Positions 1 to 8,404 are shown, counted from the first letter of the stretch. The stretch: DNA of 64,000 nucleotides from Hymenobacter aerilatus (GCF_022921095.1 NZ_CP095053.1:3762501-3826500), one strand, 5' to 3'. Notes: generated by a model from the sequence alone, not told the origin. Program-made: numbers and translations.

Positions 1-557
1 ATAGGCCGCAGAATCTGCTGAGCGTTCTGCTGGGTTTGAGCTAGAATACCCGATTGCAATGCGGCACGGCGCACATTGGTTTCGGCGTATTTGTAGGCCG
101 CATCTACCAACTCGGCATCCTGGAAATAGCCGTTTTCGACAGAATACACTTTGCTCTTGGTATGATCTATCTGCCAGGTGCAAAGCTGCGCCGGGGGTAG
201 GGCCACCCGCACAATGGAGTCGCCAATGAACACTACATCTTGTGAGCGCACCTTTTGCAAATCGAGGCAGCCGATAGCATTGCCGGCTACGATAAGCGCT
301 ACTTTGGCATTGGGCAGAAAGCGGGAATACTCTTTTTTGTACTCCACTACATCTTTGAACTGATAGCGCACCAGCTCCAAGCGGCCTAGTCCCTCAATCT
401 TTTCCAGCACTGTGTTGTGCGTCACGGTGATTTTGGGCTCCATCTCCAGCGGGTTCTTGCCCCAGTCGGAAAGGGTAGGCCGTATCTTTTCCCACAGAAA
501 CCAACCCAACGCCAGCAAAAACAACAACGGCAACAGGCGACGAAACAAACGAATCAT
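1..557 (-). CDS. DUF4230 family protein, 3' end cut by window edge
   Basis: An open frame starts at an ATG at 557 (minus) and runs off the left edge, giving about 185 visible residues. The start MIRLFRRLLPLLF leads into one hydrophobic helix (about residues 8-24), so this is a membrane-anchored protein with most of its mass outside the cytoplasm or in the periplasm. The following region resembles DUF4230 proteins of Bacteroidota: an early KITVTHNTVLEKI segment, ELVRYQFKDVVEY, a hydrophobic strand AKVALIVAGNAIGCLDL, and later a helix rich in Ala and Gln. The function of DUF4230 is not known to me. The assignment is by family resemblance only and the C-terminus cannot be judged. Confidence 0.7.
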   Translation of the reverse strand, partial: MIRLFRRLLPLLFLLALGWFLWEKIRPTLSDWGKNPLEMEPKITVTHNTVLEKIEGLGRLELVRYQFKDVVEYKKEYSRFLPNAKVALIVAGNAIGCLDLQKVRSQDVVFIGDSIVRVALPPAQLCTWQIDHTKSKVYSVENGYFQDAELVDAAYKYAETNVRRAALQSGILAQTQQNAQQILRP

Positions 558-700
558 GCGGGAGCGAATTTATAACTACGGTTGCGCTAGTAACGCGAAT
601 TCTGGCAGAAAGGTCCAGAATAGCGCGTAAAGCAGCTTGGCAGATTGCGCCCACAGCCCACTATAAAAGGTAGTTGTCAGCTCAGCAAACCGATGACTCC

Positions 701-1645
701 CTACCCTACCTCCGGCCACCACGCACTACGGTGCGCAAACCGTTGCCGAAAGCCCTGCCAGCCCTGCAACCCGCCCGTATGCACGGCTACCACCGTACTG
801 CCCGGCGCGAAATAGTCCTGCGTCAGTAAATCCAGCACCGCATAGAGCAGCTTGCCGGTATACACAGGGTCGAGCAGCACCCCATGCCGCGCCTGAAACT
901 GCTGGATGAACGCCATTAGCTCGGCAGAGTAAGCGGCGTAGCCCCCCAGATGGTAGGCGGTTTGCAGCTGCCAGTTGGTATACGTAGTGCCCGCGCTGGC
1001 AAGCGTCAGGGCTTCGATGTCCGCCCGCAGGAAATCCGCGTTTTTCAGCACAGCTACCCCCACGGCTTGCCGCGTGCCGGCCAGGCCAGTAAGTAGTCCT
1101 GCGAGGGTGCCGCCTGTACCGCAGGCCACGCAGAGGTAGTCGAAATCCGTCTCAGCGGCCAGCTCCGTTACCAATTCGGCGCAGCCAGGTAGCGCTAGTG
1201 TATTGGAGCCACCTTCGGGGACTACGTAGGCTGGGCCTACCTCGTGCAGCAGTTCGGCCACTACCGCCGGCTCGGTTTTACGCCGATACGTGGCGCGGTC
1301 GAGGTAGCGGAGCTGCATGCCGTGGGCCTGCGCCTGTGCCAAGGTAGGGTTCAGGGGGAGCGTTGGCTCGCCGCGCACTACTCCTACCGTTCGGAAACCA
1401 TGCAGTGGTCCGGCCGCCGCCACGGCGGCCATGTGGTTGGAGTAGGCGCCGCCAAAAGTCAGCAGCGTATCGTGCCCGAGGCGGCGGGCTTCCAGTAGGT
1501 TATACTTGAGCTTGCGCCACTTATTGCCGGGTAGGGCCGGGTGCGTCAGGTCGTCGCGCAGCAGCAACAGCCGAATGTTGCGCTGGGCTGCGGCTGGCTC
1601 CAGGAGTTCCTGGAGAAGAAGAGGCGAAGTATAAGCGTCTGTCAT
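701..1645 (-). CDS. PLP-dependent 1-aminocyclopropane-1-carboxylate deaminase / D-cysteine desulfhydrase family protein
   Basis: A 314-residue fold-type II PLP enzyme (tryptophan synthase beta superfamily). GNKWRKLKYN places the Schiff-base lysine at about residue 42. FGGAYSNHMAA (about 64-74) is the substrate/PLP-contacting SNH segment, and the glycine-rich CGTGGTLAG near residue 175 binds the cofactor phosphate. Members open ACC to 2-oxobutyrate and ammonia or degrade D-cysteine to pyruvate, sulfide and ammonia. The sequence does not let me choose, and D-cysteine desulfhydrase is the commoner activity outside rhizosphere bacteria. The ATG lies inside the left arm of a long palindromic repeat (1639-1740), so the repeat forms the translation start region. 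It follows the YfhO gene in the same direction. Confidence 0.85.
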   Translation of the reverse strand: MTDAYTSPLLLQELLEPAAAQRNIRLLLLRDDLTHPALPGNKWRKLKYNLLEARRLGHDTLLTFGGAYSNHMAAVAAAGPLHGFRTVGVVRGEPTLPLNPTLAQAQAHGMQLRYLDRATYRRKTEPAVVAELLHEVGPAYVVPEGGSNTLALPGCAELVTELAAETDFDYLCVACGTGGTLAGLLTGLAGTRQAVGVAVLKNADFLRADIEALTLASAGTTYTNWQLQTAYHLGGYAAYSAELMAFIQQFQARHGVLLDPVYTGKLLYAVLDLLTQDYFAPGSTVVAVHTGGLQGWQGFRQRFAHRSAWWPEVG

Positions 1646-1740
1646 CCTGAGCTTGCGAAAGACCTTCTCACGTTAGCACGAGTCGTTATTTCGCCTGTCG
1701 TTCTGTAGTGAGAAGGTGCTTCGCAAGCTCAGGATGACAG
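1639..1740. repeat. Long-stem palindromic intergenic repeat, copy 1 of 4
   Basis: Arms 1639-1671 and 1708-1740 (33 bases each) are inverted repeats with two mismatches. Outer tips read CTGTCATCCTGAGC. The loop contains ACGAGTCGT, itself a small palindrome shared with the other copies. It lies 37 bases beyond the stop of the YfhO gene and covers the ATG of the downstream deaminase gene. Other copies are at 19114-19209, 31927-32040 and 48203-48310. It has no coding capacity; it could end transcription, stabilise mRNA, or be a non-autonomous mobile unit. Confidence 0.9.
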
Positions 1741-1777
1741 CCATGTTTTCACTCACATTCTCACGATTTTACCATTT

Positions 1778-4333
1778 CTACGCCATCAGCAAATCATCCG
1801 ATACCGCATCAGGCACAGGTTGGCGGCGCACGGCGTACACAACACCGCCAACTACCAATACTAGTAGCAGGATGGATGAAATCAGCGAGATGGTATTGCC
1901 AATAGAATATTCGCTTGGCTCGAATTTAAACTCGATGGTGTGCTGACCTGCCGGCACCTGCATGGCACGCAGCACGTAATTGGCGCGCACGTAGGGTGCA
2001 GGCTTGCCGTCAATAAACGCGTCCCAGCCATCCTTGTAATAGATTTCGGAGAAGACCACGAAGCCCGGCTGAGTAGCGTTGTAGGTGTATTTTAGCTCGT
2101 CGGGCGAGTAGGCGGTGAGCTTGATAGTAGAGCCTGCCGTGAGGTAGGATTTTTCTGCCAGCGGGAATTTGCTCACATCTACCACGGCCGTAGTGGCCGG
2201 ATTGAAGCTGCTAAGGGCGTTAATTTCCTGGTCCGGTGACTGCACTTTCTCGATGTCGCTCACAAACCAAGCGTTGCCCAGCGCGGCGGGGTTGCGCTGC
2301 ACCTGCTCCGTTTGCCCGGCTTGCTGCGGCGGCATAATGATGTAGCGCGTGTTCAGCATGTTGAGCACCTGAATGTTGTTGCGCGCAATCTGCCACTCAT
2401 ACAAATCCTGGTAGCGGCGCAGCTTGGCGCCGTGGTAGCCCCCAATGCTCTTATGGAAATACGATGTATTGGCCTCTTGGAAAGGCGCTTGCAAGTTGAA
2501 CACCCGATAGCTCAGGTCTTTGTCTTGCAAAATTTGTTGATCGGCGGTGGTAGGAATGAACTGCTGGGCCACGGTACCACGCTGGAAATTGCCGTCGTTG
2601 AGGTAGCGCTTATCGGCACCCCACAGGTCGATGAGGGTGAGCACGCCCACCAGTGCTGCCGCTACCGTAGCCGTGATTTTGCGCTGCAAGAATAGCCACA
2701 GTGCCCCGCCCGCAAAGGCGATGAATAGGATGGAGCGCAATACATCGGTGTGCATCAGCGAGGCGCGGTCCTGGCGTAAAGCATCCAGCGGGAAGCCTTG
2801 CTGCTGCAATTGCGCATCGATAGGCGCCGAAAAGTCTAGTCCCAGTCCTACCAGGTAGGCTAGTACGCACAAGCCAATGGTGCCACCCACGGCATAGAGG
2901 AGCTTGCGCTTGAGGTCGGCAGTTTCGGGCGTGTCTGCCGTGGGTTGTGGCAAGCCGGGGCGGGTGGCCGCTGAGGCTGCCACGCGGGCGCGCAGCACCC
3001 GAGCCAGCGCCAGCACGGCTAGCAGCGGCATCGCCAGTTGGGCAATTACCAGGGCCATACTCACCGAGCGGAACTTGTTGTAGGCCGGGAAGTAGTCGAA
3101 CATCAGGTTATTGAACGTCTCGAAGTTCTTTCCCCAGGCCAGCACAATGGATACAATGGTAGCTACCAGCAGCCAAGTGCGCGTGCGGCGGTCGGCCACA
3201 AACAGGCCCAGCACAAACAGCATGCACACAATGGCACCCACGTACACTGGTCCACTGGTGATGGGCTGAGCGCCCCAATAGAGCGGTAGTTGCTGCAAAT
3301 ATTCGCGCAACTGCACGGGAGGCACACCCAGGCCGCTCAGAGCTTGGGCCGTAGCCGAGCTTTCGCTCAGTGAGCCTGACGAAGCGCCACCGTAGTAATT
3401 GGGAATCAGCAGAGTAATGGTTTCGCCTACCCCGTAACTCCACCCAAAGGCATAGTCACGGTCGAGGCCGGAGCCACTGGGGGCATCCTCACCCGCGGTG
3501 GCCTGGCCGGGCGCAGTGGGCGGCGCCTTCGTCAGCTCCGATTTGCCACGAATGGAATATTTGCCATACTCGGCCGTGGTGTAGAGGCGGCCGAAGCTGA
3601 CGCCTACCGCCAGCAGGGCCGCCGCGCCCAGCAGGGCCGTGCGAGTCAGGAAGTCTTTTAGGCGGTTTTCCTTCACAGCAGCTATCAGCTCTACAATGCC
3701 AAACACCAGCACCAGTAGCAACAGATAGTAAGTAATTTGCAGGTGGTTGGAGCGCACATTCATGGTCAGGCCCAGCGCAAACAGCCCGGCGCCCAGCCAC
3801 TTGTTGCGCCGAAACGCTACCAACAAGCCCGCTAGCACCAGCGGCGCGTAGGCCAGCGCCAGCGACTTGGTGTTGTGGCCAGCGGCTAGAATAATCAGGT
3901 TGTAGCTGGTAAAACCCAGCGCAATGGCCCCTACCGTGGCCACCAAGGGCCGCACGCCCAACGCTATAAACAGCACGTAGCCGCAGAGCAGCGTCAGGAA
4001 CAGGTTGGCCACTACCGCCGGCAGGCCCAGCGTAAATACCTGGTGCAGGTAGATGGATAGGTCGCCGGGAAAACGGGTGCTGATGAGGTAGGTAGGCATC
4101 CCCGAGAACATGGAGTTCGTCCAGAGTGCCTCTTTGCCTGTCACCTCGCGGTACTGCGCCGCCTCGTGGGCACCGCCCTGAAACTGCACAATGTCGTGCT
4201 GCGCTAGGCTCTTGCCTTCAAACAAAATTGGGGCGAAGTACACGGCTACCAGAGCCAGAAAGAACACCACCGCCAGCAAGTGCGGCAGTACGCGGCGCCA
4301 CAACGGCGCGGGAGCGGGAGAAACAGTAGTCAT
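1778..4333 (-). CDS. YfhO family multi-spanning membrane protein
   Basis: An 851-residue polytopic inner-membrane protein with a short cytoplasmic N-terminus, roughly a dozen hydrophobic helices spread over residues 12-560, a large soluble domain (about 570-810) and a final helix near the C-terminus. The first extracytoplasmic loop has the family hallmark: an acidic AQHDIVQ segment followed by W..SMFSGMPTY. YfhO proteins resemble GT-C glycosyltransferases that use lipid-linked sugars and take part in glycosylating surface polymers in Firmicutes; the role in Bacteroidota is not established. The soluble domain has beta-rich stretches ending in a conserved PAGQHTIEFKFEPS motif before the last helix. 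The ATG at 4333 is clear. Confidence 0.88.
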   Translation of the reverse strand: MTTVSPAPAPLWRRVLPHLLAVVFFLALVAVYFAPILFEGKSLAQHDIVQFQGGAHEAAQYREVTGKEALWTNSMFSGMPTYLISTRFPGDLSIYLHQVFTLGLPAVVANLFLTLLCGYVLFIALGVRPLVATVGAIALGFTSYNLIILAAGHNTKSLALAYAPLVLAGLLVAFRRNKWLGAGLFALGLTMNVRSNHLQITYYLLLLVLVFGIVELIAAVKENRLKDFLTRTALLGAAALLAVGVSFGRLYTTAEYGKYSIRGKSELTKAPPTAPGQATAGEDAPSGSGLDRDYAFGWSYGVGETITLLIPNYYGGASSGSLSESSATAQALSGLGVPPVQLREYLQQLPLYWGAQPITSGPVYVGAIVCMLFVLGLFVADRRTRTWLLVATIVSIVLAWGKNFETFNNLMFDYFPAYNKFRSVSMALVIAQLAMPLLAVLALARVLRARVAASAATRPGLPQPTADTPETADLKRKLLYAVGGTIGLCVLAYLVGLGLDFSAPIDAQLQQQGFPLDALRQDRASLMHTDVLRSILFIAFAGGALWLFLQRKITATVAAALVGVLTLIDLWGADKRYLNDGNFQRGTVAQQFIPTTADQQILQDKDLSYRVFNLQAPFQEANTSYFHKSIGGYHGAKLRRYQDLYEWQIARNNIQVLNMLNTRYIIMPPQQAGQTEQVQRNPAALGNAWFVSDIEKVQSPDQEINALSSFNPATTAVVDVSKFPLAEKSYLTAGSTIKLTAYSPDELKYTYNATQPGFVVFSEIYYKDGWDAFIDGKPAPYVRANYVLRAMQVPAGQHTIEFKFEPSEYSIGNTISLISSILLLVLVVGGVVYAVRRQPVPDAVSDDLLMA

Positions 4334-4425
4334 CCGAGGAAGAAAGAAGCCTGATGCGCCCGCCCGGCCCCCCGGCCCGGCGAAGCAGCCCCGAAGGTAG
4401 AATGTTTATTTCATTTAATACGAAC

Positions 4426-4470
4426 CGTGCCCCCGCCAACAACCGGTTTTCGGTTGCCAGCGGGGGCACG
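4426..4470 (-). terminator. Strong stem-loop after the DUF4834 gene
   Basis: The 11-base arms CGTGCCCCCGC (4426-4436) and GCGGGGGCACG (4460-4470) enclose an inner ACCGGTTTTCGGTT hairpin. It lies just beyond the stop at 4501 on the minus strand. There is no clear T-run, so it may be a transcript-stabilising structure rather than a classic intrinsic terminator. Confidence 0.55.
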
Positions 4471-4500
4471 CGGCTACATATCAGCTAAGGGGCTAGTCAG

Positions 4501-4779
4501 CTACTTCACTTCTTCAAAATCAACGTATTCGCCGCCTTTAAACTCTTTGTCGCCTGCTTTGGTGGCTTTCGGCGGCACGTAATCGACGCGTACCTGGCCG
4601 GGCGCGGGTGGGGGCGACGACGGCCGGGGCTGCCCGAATGGGGCTTGCTGGCCAAACGCGTCGCCGTAGCGGCGGGCTTGCTTTTGCAGGAAGCGGCCCA
4701 CTACGAAGCGCAGCACCAGCGGCACTACATAACGAACCAGGAAAAAGAAAATGAAGAGGAAAAGCAGGAATTTGCCCAT
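4501..4779 (-). CDS. DUF4834-type small membrane protein
   Basis: A protein of about 92 residues: one N-terminal helix (residues 3-25, FLLFLFIFFFLVRYVVP), a short basic stretch (LQKQARRYG), a proline-rich linker (PSSPPPAPG), then a C-terminal block VRVDYVPPK...GGEYVDFEEVK. This layout, and above all the ending GEYVDFEE, matches DUF4834 of Bacteroidota, which has no known function. The ATG at 4779 is preferred over the TTG immediately before it. It starts 18 bases after the FkbM methyltransferase stop in the same direction, so the two are probably cotranscribed, perhaps from upstream of the methyltransferase. Confidence 0.75.
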   Translation of the reverse strand: MGKFLLFLFIFFFLVRYVVPLVLRFVVGRFLQKQARRYGDAFGQQAPFGQPRPSSPPPAPGQVRVDYVPPKATKAGDKEFKGGEYVDFEEVK

Positions 4780-4797
4780 CAATACAAAAACACCCGG

Positions 4798-5556
4798 CTA
4801 TGCCGCCGTGGGGGTAGGTTGAAAGTAAAAATCGGCCGTGACGGCGCTGTTGAGCTGCGCCGCCGAGCACGGTACCAATTCCAAACGCTCGGAGAGCACA
4901 AATGGTTTATAGCCCAGGCCCGCCAGCACGGCTACCACCCTCTGGCGGTTTTCCAGGCCGTTTAGCTCCGTTTGAATTAAGGGCTGAAAACGGCGCAGCG
5001 TGGCTTGCAAATGCGTAAAAACTTCTGATTCAAACCCCTCGACATCACATTTCACAAAGTCGAGGCGAGTGAGGTCGCGCAGTAGCTCGTCGGGTACGCG
5101 CATGGGTACCTCATAGGTGCGGGCATAGTGCTCGTGAGGGTTGCTGCTGGCTACCTTGGTCATGCCGTGGTGCAGCAGGCCGTGGCGCTCGGGCGTACCC
5201 ATCTGCACCATCTGGTTTTGCCCGCCCAGGGCGTAGGGTAGCAGCGTGAGGTTATCGAACCCGCTCAGCCGCACGTTGTCTTTCCAGATGGCTTGAAAAT
5301 CGGGAATGGGTTCCACAGCCAGCACCCTACCCTCTGGACCCACTAGCCGCGACAGGGCCACAGAGTAGTAGCCCAAGTTGGCGCCGATATCCAGGCATAC
5401 AAAGCCGGGCTTGATGAGTTGTTGCAGGAAAAACAACTCTGGGTACTTCTTCCTACCCCACCCTGCGCCCACCAGCCGCAGGTACACGCGGCTTACCAGA
5501 CGAATGTAGCGCTCGAAGCCCAGCGCCCGCACCAGCAGTTTACGGAGTTGTTTCAT
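4798..5556 (-). CDS. FkbM family SAM-dependent methyltransferase
   Basis: About 252 residues. The SAM-binding motif I is CLDIGANLGYYS (about residues 53-65), followed by the acidic post-I segment VLAVEPIPDF and FVKCDVEGFESEVF, the hallmark of FkbM methyltransferases, then a closing LIQTELNG strand. These enzymes usually O-methylate sugars or polyketide/phenolic hydroxyls; the substrate here is unknown. The N-terminus MKQLRKLLVRALGFERYIRLVSR is basic and amphipathic, suggesting loose membrane association. The ATG at 5556 directly follows a GTG, and I take the ATG. The DUF4834 gene follows closely, and the YfhO glycosyltransferase-like gene lies beyond that, which would fit a surface-glycan role, but this is only context. 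Confidence 0.88.
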   Translation of the reverse strand: MKQLRKLLVRALGFERYIRLVSRVYLRLVGAGWGRKKYPELFFLQQLIKPGFVCLDIGANLGYYSVALSRLVGPEGRVLAVEPIPDFQAIWKDNVRLSGFDNLTLLPYALGGQNQMVQMGTPERHGLLHHGMTKVASSNPHEHYARTYEVPMRVPDELLRDLTRLDFVKCDVEGFESEVFTHLQATLRRFQPLIQTELNGLENRQRVVAVLAGLGYKPFVLSERLELVPCSAAQLNSAVTADFYFQPTPTAA

Positions 5557-5626
5557 CACGCCGCAAACGTAAGAAATGTTGAGGGGTGAATTCTATATGT
5601 GGAATGTTGTGCAACGAAGTCACCCG

Positions 5627-6091
5627 CTATTCAGCACTTTTTGCACTCCACCACCGCGATACTCCAGCGGCTACTACCCCGCCTACCAGGTACCACACTA
5701 CCGTCATAGCTTTGGTTTGGGGCGTGCGGTTGCTGGGGGCTTTGCCCAAACCCAGCGGGCCGGGCAGCACCACGCCGCCTACCCCTGCGGCTGCACCCAG
5801 TGCTATACCACGCCACCACGTGCCCTCGCCCCTACCCACCAGGCTGTAATAGAGTCCGTTGCTAAGCAAGTCGCCGGCTAAGGTGAGGTAGTAAGCCGAT
5901 TCTTCGTCGGGCTGGGGGGCATCGGCTTTACGCAGGAGTTTGCGTAGCCCTCGTTCGCCGAGCACGTCCATGCGCGGCGCATCGGCGGGACGCAGGTGGC
6001 GCACGGTTTCGTGTAGCACGTTTACGGCTACTGCGCCGGCCAGGCCGCTACCGAGCGCCTGTAGTAGAGCAGAAGATTTGCTTGTATTCAT
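5627..6091 (-). CDS. Hypothetical membrane protein, 154 aa
   Basis: I do not recognise this protein. It has about three hydrophobic segments: residues 9-28 (Ala/Gly-rich), about 90-112 (IALGAAAGVGGVVLPG) and about 126-145 (MTVVWYLVGGVVAAG), with a charged loop RPADAPRMDVLGERGLRKLL between the first two. The many small residues in the helices suggest tight packing or an oligomeric membrane protein. The ATG at 6091 is clear and the frame has normal local codon use. It is monocistronic on the minus strand, 70 bases upstream of the FkbM start, and divergent from tRNA-Thr. Confidence 0.7.
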   Translation of the reverse strand: MNTSKSSALLQALGSGLAGAVAVNVLHETVRHLRPADAPRMDVLGERGLRKLLRKADAPQPDEESAYYLTLAGDLLSNGLYYSLVGRGEGTWWRGIALGAAAGVGGVVLPGPLGLGKAPSNRTPQTKAMTVVWYLVGGVVAAGVSRWWSAKSAE

Positions 6092-6223
6092 ATGCGTGAG
6101 AAATCAGACAGGGTATTGGCTACCACTGAGTAGGGCAGCACAGGTATCTTTCCAACGCCAAACCACAACCCGGGGTTATGCGCGCTTTTTCTCAGCAGCA
6201 ACTATATTTTTTACCTTTATGAG

Positions 6224-6255
6224 TTGCGTATTTTCTTGACGTGTGGCTATCTTTG
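6224..6255 (+). promoter_or_regulatory. Bacteroidota-type promoter of tRNA-Thr
   Basis: TTG at 6224-6226 and TATCTTTG at 6248-6255 match the Bacteroidota -33 (TTG) and -7 (TAnnTTTG) boxes with a spacing of 21. Transcription would start about 27 bases before the tRNA 5' end. Confidence 0.7.
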
Positions 6256-6288
6256 CAGCCCTTGGCAGCGCCGGCTGTCTTGGATAAT

Positions 6289-6361
6289 GCCTTCTTAGCT
6301 CAGTTGGTAGAGCAGCTCATTCGTAATGAGCAGGTCGCAGGTTCGAGTCCCGTAGAAGGCT
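6289..6361 (+). tRNA. tRNA-Thr (anticodon CGT)
   Basis: A full 73-base cloverleaf. Acceptor arms GCCTTCT / AGAAGGC, a D-arm beginning AGCTCAGTTGGTAGAGC, anticodon stem GCTCA/TGAGC with loop TTCGTAA (anticodon CGT, reading ACG), a short variable loop, and a T-arm with GGTTCGAGTCC. The discriminator base is T. CCA is not encoded. It is a single gene, flanked by a promoter and a strong terminator. Confidence 0.97.
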
Positions 6362-6370
6362 CTTAACGCA

Positions 6371-6412
6371 CAGCGCCCCGATGAAACTCTTCATCGGGGC
6401 GCTGTTTTTTTT
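6371..6412 (+). terminator. Intrinsic terminator of tRNA-Thr
   Basis: A perfect 15-base-pair stem, CAGCGCCCCGATGAA and its complement around an ACTC loop, followed by eight T. It begins 10 bases after the tRNA. Confidence 0.93.
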
Positions 6413-6428
6413 GTGCGTGAGGCACGTG

Positions 6429-6923
6429 TTATTCTAGTATGGTGTCGCCGGCCAGGCCACTACGGTAGCTGGTTACTGGTTGGAATTGCTCGTCAATTTC
6501 CGTGCGGTTGGCGCTACCCCAGGGGCGGGCGCTCGTAACGGCATCGTACGACGAATCGTCGGAATTGGCGCTGTTGTTTTTAGCGCGCCACGACAGCCAG
6601 CCAATACCGCCCAGCAGCAAGGCACTGCCCACTACCTTTTGCGTGGTACTCAGGCTGCTTACTTGGTCTACTGCTTTGTTGCTCCACTCTTTCACCTGTT
6701 GCGGAAGCTGATTGACGCCCTCAATCCAAGAATTGCGTGGGCGAGCAGCGAGGTTTGGGTTGAGGTCCAGGTCCTGCGCTGGGTTGGAGTCGTCGTGGCG
6801 GTAGCTGCCGGGGTCGGTGTGGCTGCTGGCGCCCGTAGATACTACGCCGGCCGAAATGCCCGAGGTAGGAGAAGTGGAGTTGGTGCTATGAATAGGCTGC
6901 TGATTGCGGGTTTTGTTTGCCAT
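6429..6923 (-). CDS. Hypothetical single-pass membrane protein, 164 aa
   Basis: I do not recognise a family. The frame stays open upstream to 7157, but the upstream part has no ATG near the boundary and overlaps the neighbouring HExxH gene; MANKTRNQQP at 6923 is the natural start. Residues 5-60 are Ser/Thr/Asn/Gly-rich and disordered-looking. Residues 64-95 are amphipathic (SWIEGVNQLPQQVKEW), residues 96-113 form one helix (VVGSALLLGGIGWLSW), and the tail is acidic and polar. Such proteins may be stress-related membrane anchors, but no function can be assigned. The 178-base gap to the next gene upstream leaves room for its own promoter. Confidence 0.65.
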   Translation of the reverse strand: MANKTRNQQPIHSTNSTSPTSGISAGVVSTGASSHTDPGSYRHDDSNPAQDLDLNPNLAARPRNSWIEGVNQLPQQVKEWSNKAVDQVSSLSTTQKVVGSALLLGGIGWLSWRAKNNSANSDDSSYDAVTSARPWGSANRTEIDEQFQPVTSYRSGLAGDTILE

Positions 6924-7101
6924 GATTGAAACAGAGCTTAAAGACAGATAAAAGAAGCGCGCAACGGCTCGGCCGCTACACGGACAGCGAATTTGCGCTG
7001 CCTTCTTTTTTCGTAAAAGCCTTGTGTTTAGTTGCATCAGCAGGCCGATTAGCTTCGGCAGTTGGCTTACCTTGCCTGTATACAACGCCGGGCATCTACC
7101 C

Positions 7102-7464
7102 TCATGCCTCGCCGGCACCCTTGTGAGAATGCGCGCGCGATGGCACAGGGCGGCCATTGGCGTAAAGGTGCGCCTCTTGGTCGCCGGCCAGGCGTGCTTC
7201 CGCCTCGAAAGGGATATTGTAGTAGCCGTAGCGCAGCCAGTCGCGCAGGTAGCGGCGCAAAAAGCCTACCCTACCATACTGCTGGTATTGCCGGATGTGA
7301 CACATCTCGTGCGCTACCCAGCGCGGGTCGCGCATAAACTCCTCTTTCGTGGCCCCACTCAAGTGAATGGTACCTCCCAAAACCATGGCGACACTGCGTG
7401 ATTTGAGTACTACGCGGGCGATGCGCGCAAAAGGAGAATTTTCGATGATAGGCGCTATTCTCAT
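7102..7464 (-). CDS. Minimal HExxH-motif putative metallopeptidase-like protein (DUF4157-like)
   Basis: A 120-residue protein with a zinc-peptidase helix HEMCH (residues 52-56) in the context WVAHEMCHIRQYQQYG, and acidic residues in PFEAEARLAG (about 86-94) that could give the third ligand. DUF4157 and related short gluzincin-like domains have this arrangement. There is no signal peptide and no further domain. The segment before the motif (VAMVLGGTIHLSG) would be the edge strand seen in such folds. Whether it is catalytically active cannot be told from sequence. The ATG at 7464 is clear. The neighbouring 164-residue membrane protein is downstream in the same direction. Confidence 0.65.
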   Translation of the reverse strand: MRIAPIIENSPFARIARVVLKSRSVAMVLGGTIHLSGATKEEFMRDPRWVAHEMCHIRQYQQYGRVGFLRRYLRDWLRYGYYNIPFEAEARLAGDQEAHLYANGRPVPSRAHSHKGAGEA

Positions 7465-7775
7465 GTGTAAAATTTAGGCCGCACTATACGGCACACTCCA
7501 GCCTGTGGTTTCCCGATTTGTATAATTTATCATGCCAATCATTGCACTAAATACATAAAATAGAAATAAAATCTGGTCTTTATTTGGATAGCTAGTGTAT
7601 CACGGTTTAGCTTTAAAAATCTGGTACCCTACCAATAGTGGGATTTTGCCAGGTTCATCACTCCTTTTTGCTTCCTTATTTTTTGCCTTACGGCACTGTT
7701 TTTATCGAAGTACCTTTTTTCTGCTAGTGTGCCTTTCTTATCGGCCACGGCCTTTCGCCACCCCTACGACGGACA
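7465..7775. other. AT-rich intergenic stretch, 311 bases
   Basis: This lies between the divergent HExxH gene and the NlpC/P60 gene. I see no open frame with coding character and no RNA-like fold. A weak plus-strand promoter candidate is TTG at 7584-7586 with TAGCTTTA at 7608-7615 (last base off consensus), which would give the NlpC/P60 gene a long leader of about 160 bases. Confidence 0.5.
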
Positions 7776-8375
7776 ATGAACAACAGAATACTGTATTGCC
7801 TCGCCGCTGCCTCGATGGCGCTTTCCTTTTTCTTTGAGCATACTCCCGAAACAAGCACTTCGGCTCCTATCATAGCCCAAGCTTCGCTTCTCCCCGATTT
7901 TTCTGGTTTTGCAGATGGCACCGCGCTGCCTGTTTTTGCCAACGATTCTGTGGCCTATGCTCACTACGAGCAAAAGCTCGGCGTGGCACTCGACCACACC
8001 GAAGACAAAGATCTACTGGAAACCGTGCTCGACTGGTTGGGCACGCCCTACCGCTACGGCAGCAATAGCAAGCGCGGTACCGATTGCTCGGGCTTCGTTA
8101 CGCGGGTGTTCAAGGAAGTATACGGTATTACACTGCAACGCAGTTCGCGCTCCATGTTCCAGAACGTGAAGCATGTGGCGAAAGACGAAATGCAGCCCGG
8201 CGACCTGGTATTCTTCCGTCGTGGACCGGGCCAACCCATCTACCATGTGGGCATCTACCTCAACGACAGCAAGTTTGCCCATTCTGCTACTAATGGCGGT
8301 GTAATGGTAAGCTCACTGAAGCAAGCTTATTATCAGCGCAATTTTTACGCTGCCGGCCGGGTAGCTCTCAACTAG
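7776..8375 (+). CDS. NlpC/P60 (C40) family cell-wall hydrolase
   Basis: A 199-residue protein. A hydrophobic N-terminus (residues 4-20) acts as signal peptide or anchor, then a linker to about 80, then an NlpC/P60 domain. The catalytic Cys is in TDCSGFVTRVF (C104), the His in IYHVGIYL (H157) and the third polar residue in KFAHSATNGG (H169). PGDLVFFRRG is the conserved central strand. These enzymes cut D-Glu-gamma-meso-DAP bonds in peptidoglycan peptides; the domain stands alone, without SH3 or LysM repeats. The ATG at 7776 is followed by a normal secretion signal. It is monocistronic, with a strong terminator at 8405. Confidence 0.9.
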   Translation: MNNRILYCLAAASMALSFFFEHTPETSTSAPIIAQASLLPDFSGFADGTALPVFANDSVAYAHYEQKLGVALDHTEDKDLLETVLDWLGTPYRYGSNSKRGTDCSGFVTRVFKEVYGITLQRSSRSMFQNVKHVAKDEMQPGDLVFFRRGPGQPIYHVGIYLNDSKFAHSATNGGVMVSSLKQAYYQRNFYAAGRVALN

Positions 8376-8404
8376 GGTATTGGCTTTTCCTGCTGCCTTT
8401 CTAC

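Noticed and set aside
1639..1740. Palindromic repeats as plain intrinsic terminators
   Set aside because: They are much longer than usual terminators, lack T-runs, share sequence including the loop, and one contains a start codon. Termination may still be a side effect.
6924..7157. Upstream extension of the 164-residue membrane protein frame
   Set aside because: It lacks protein-like composition and overlaps the HExxH gene; the ATG at 6923 begins a sensible protein.
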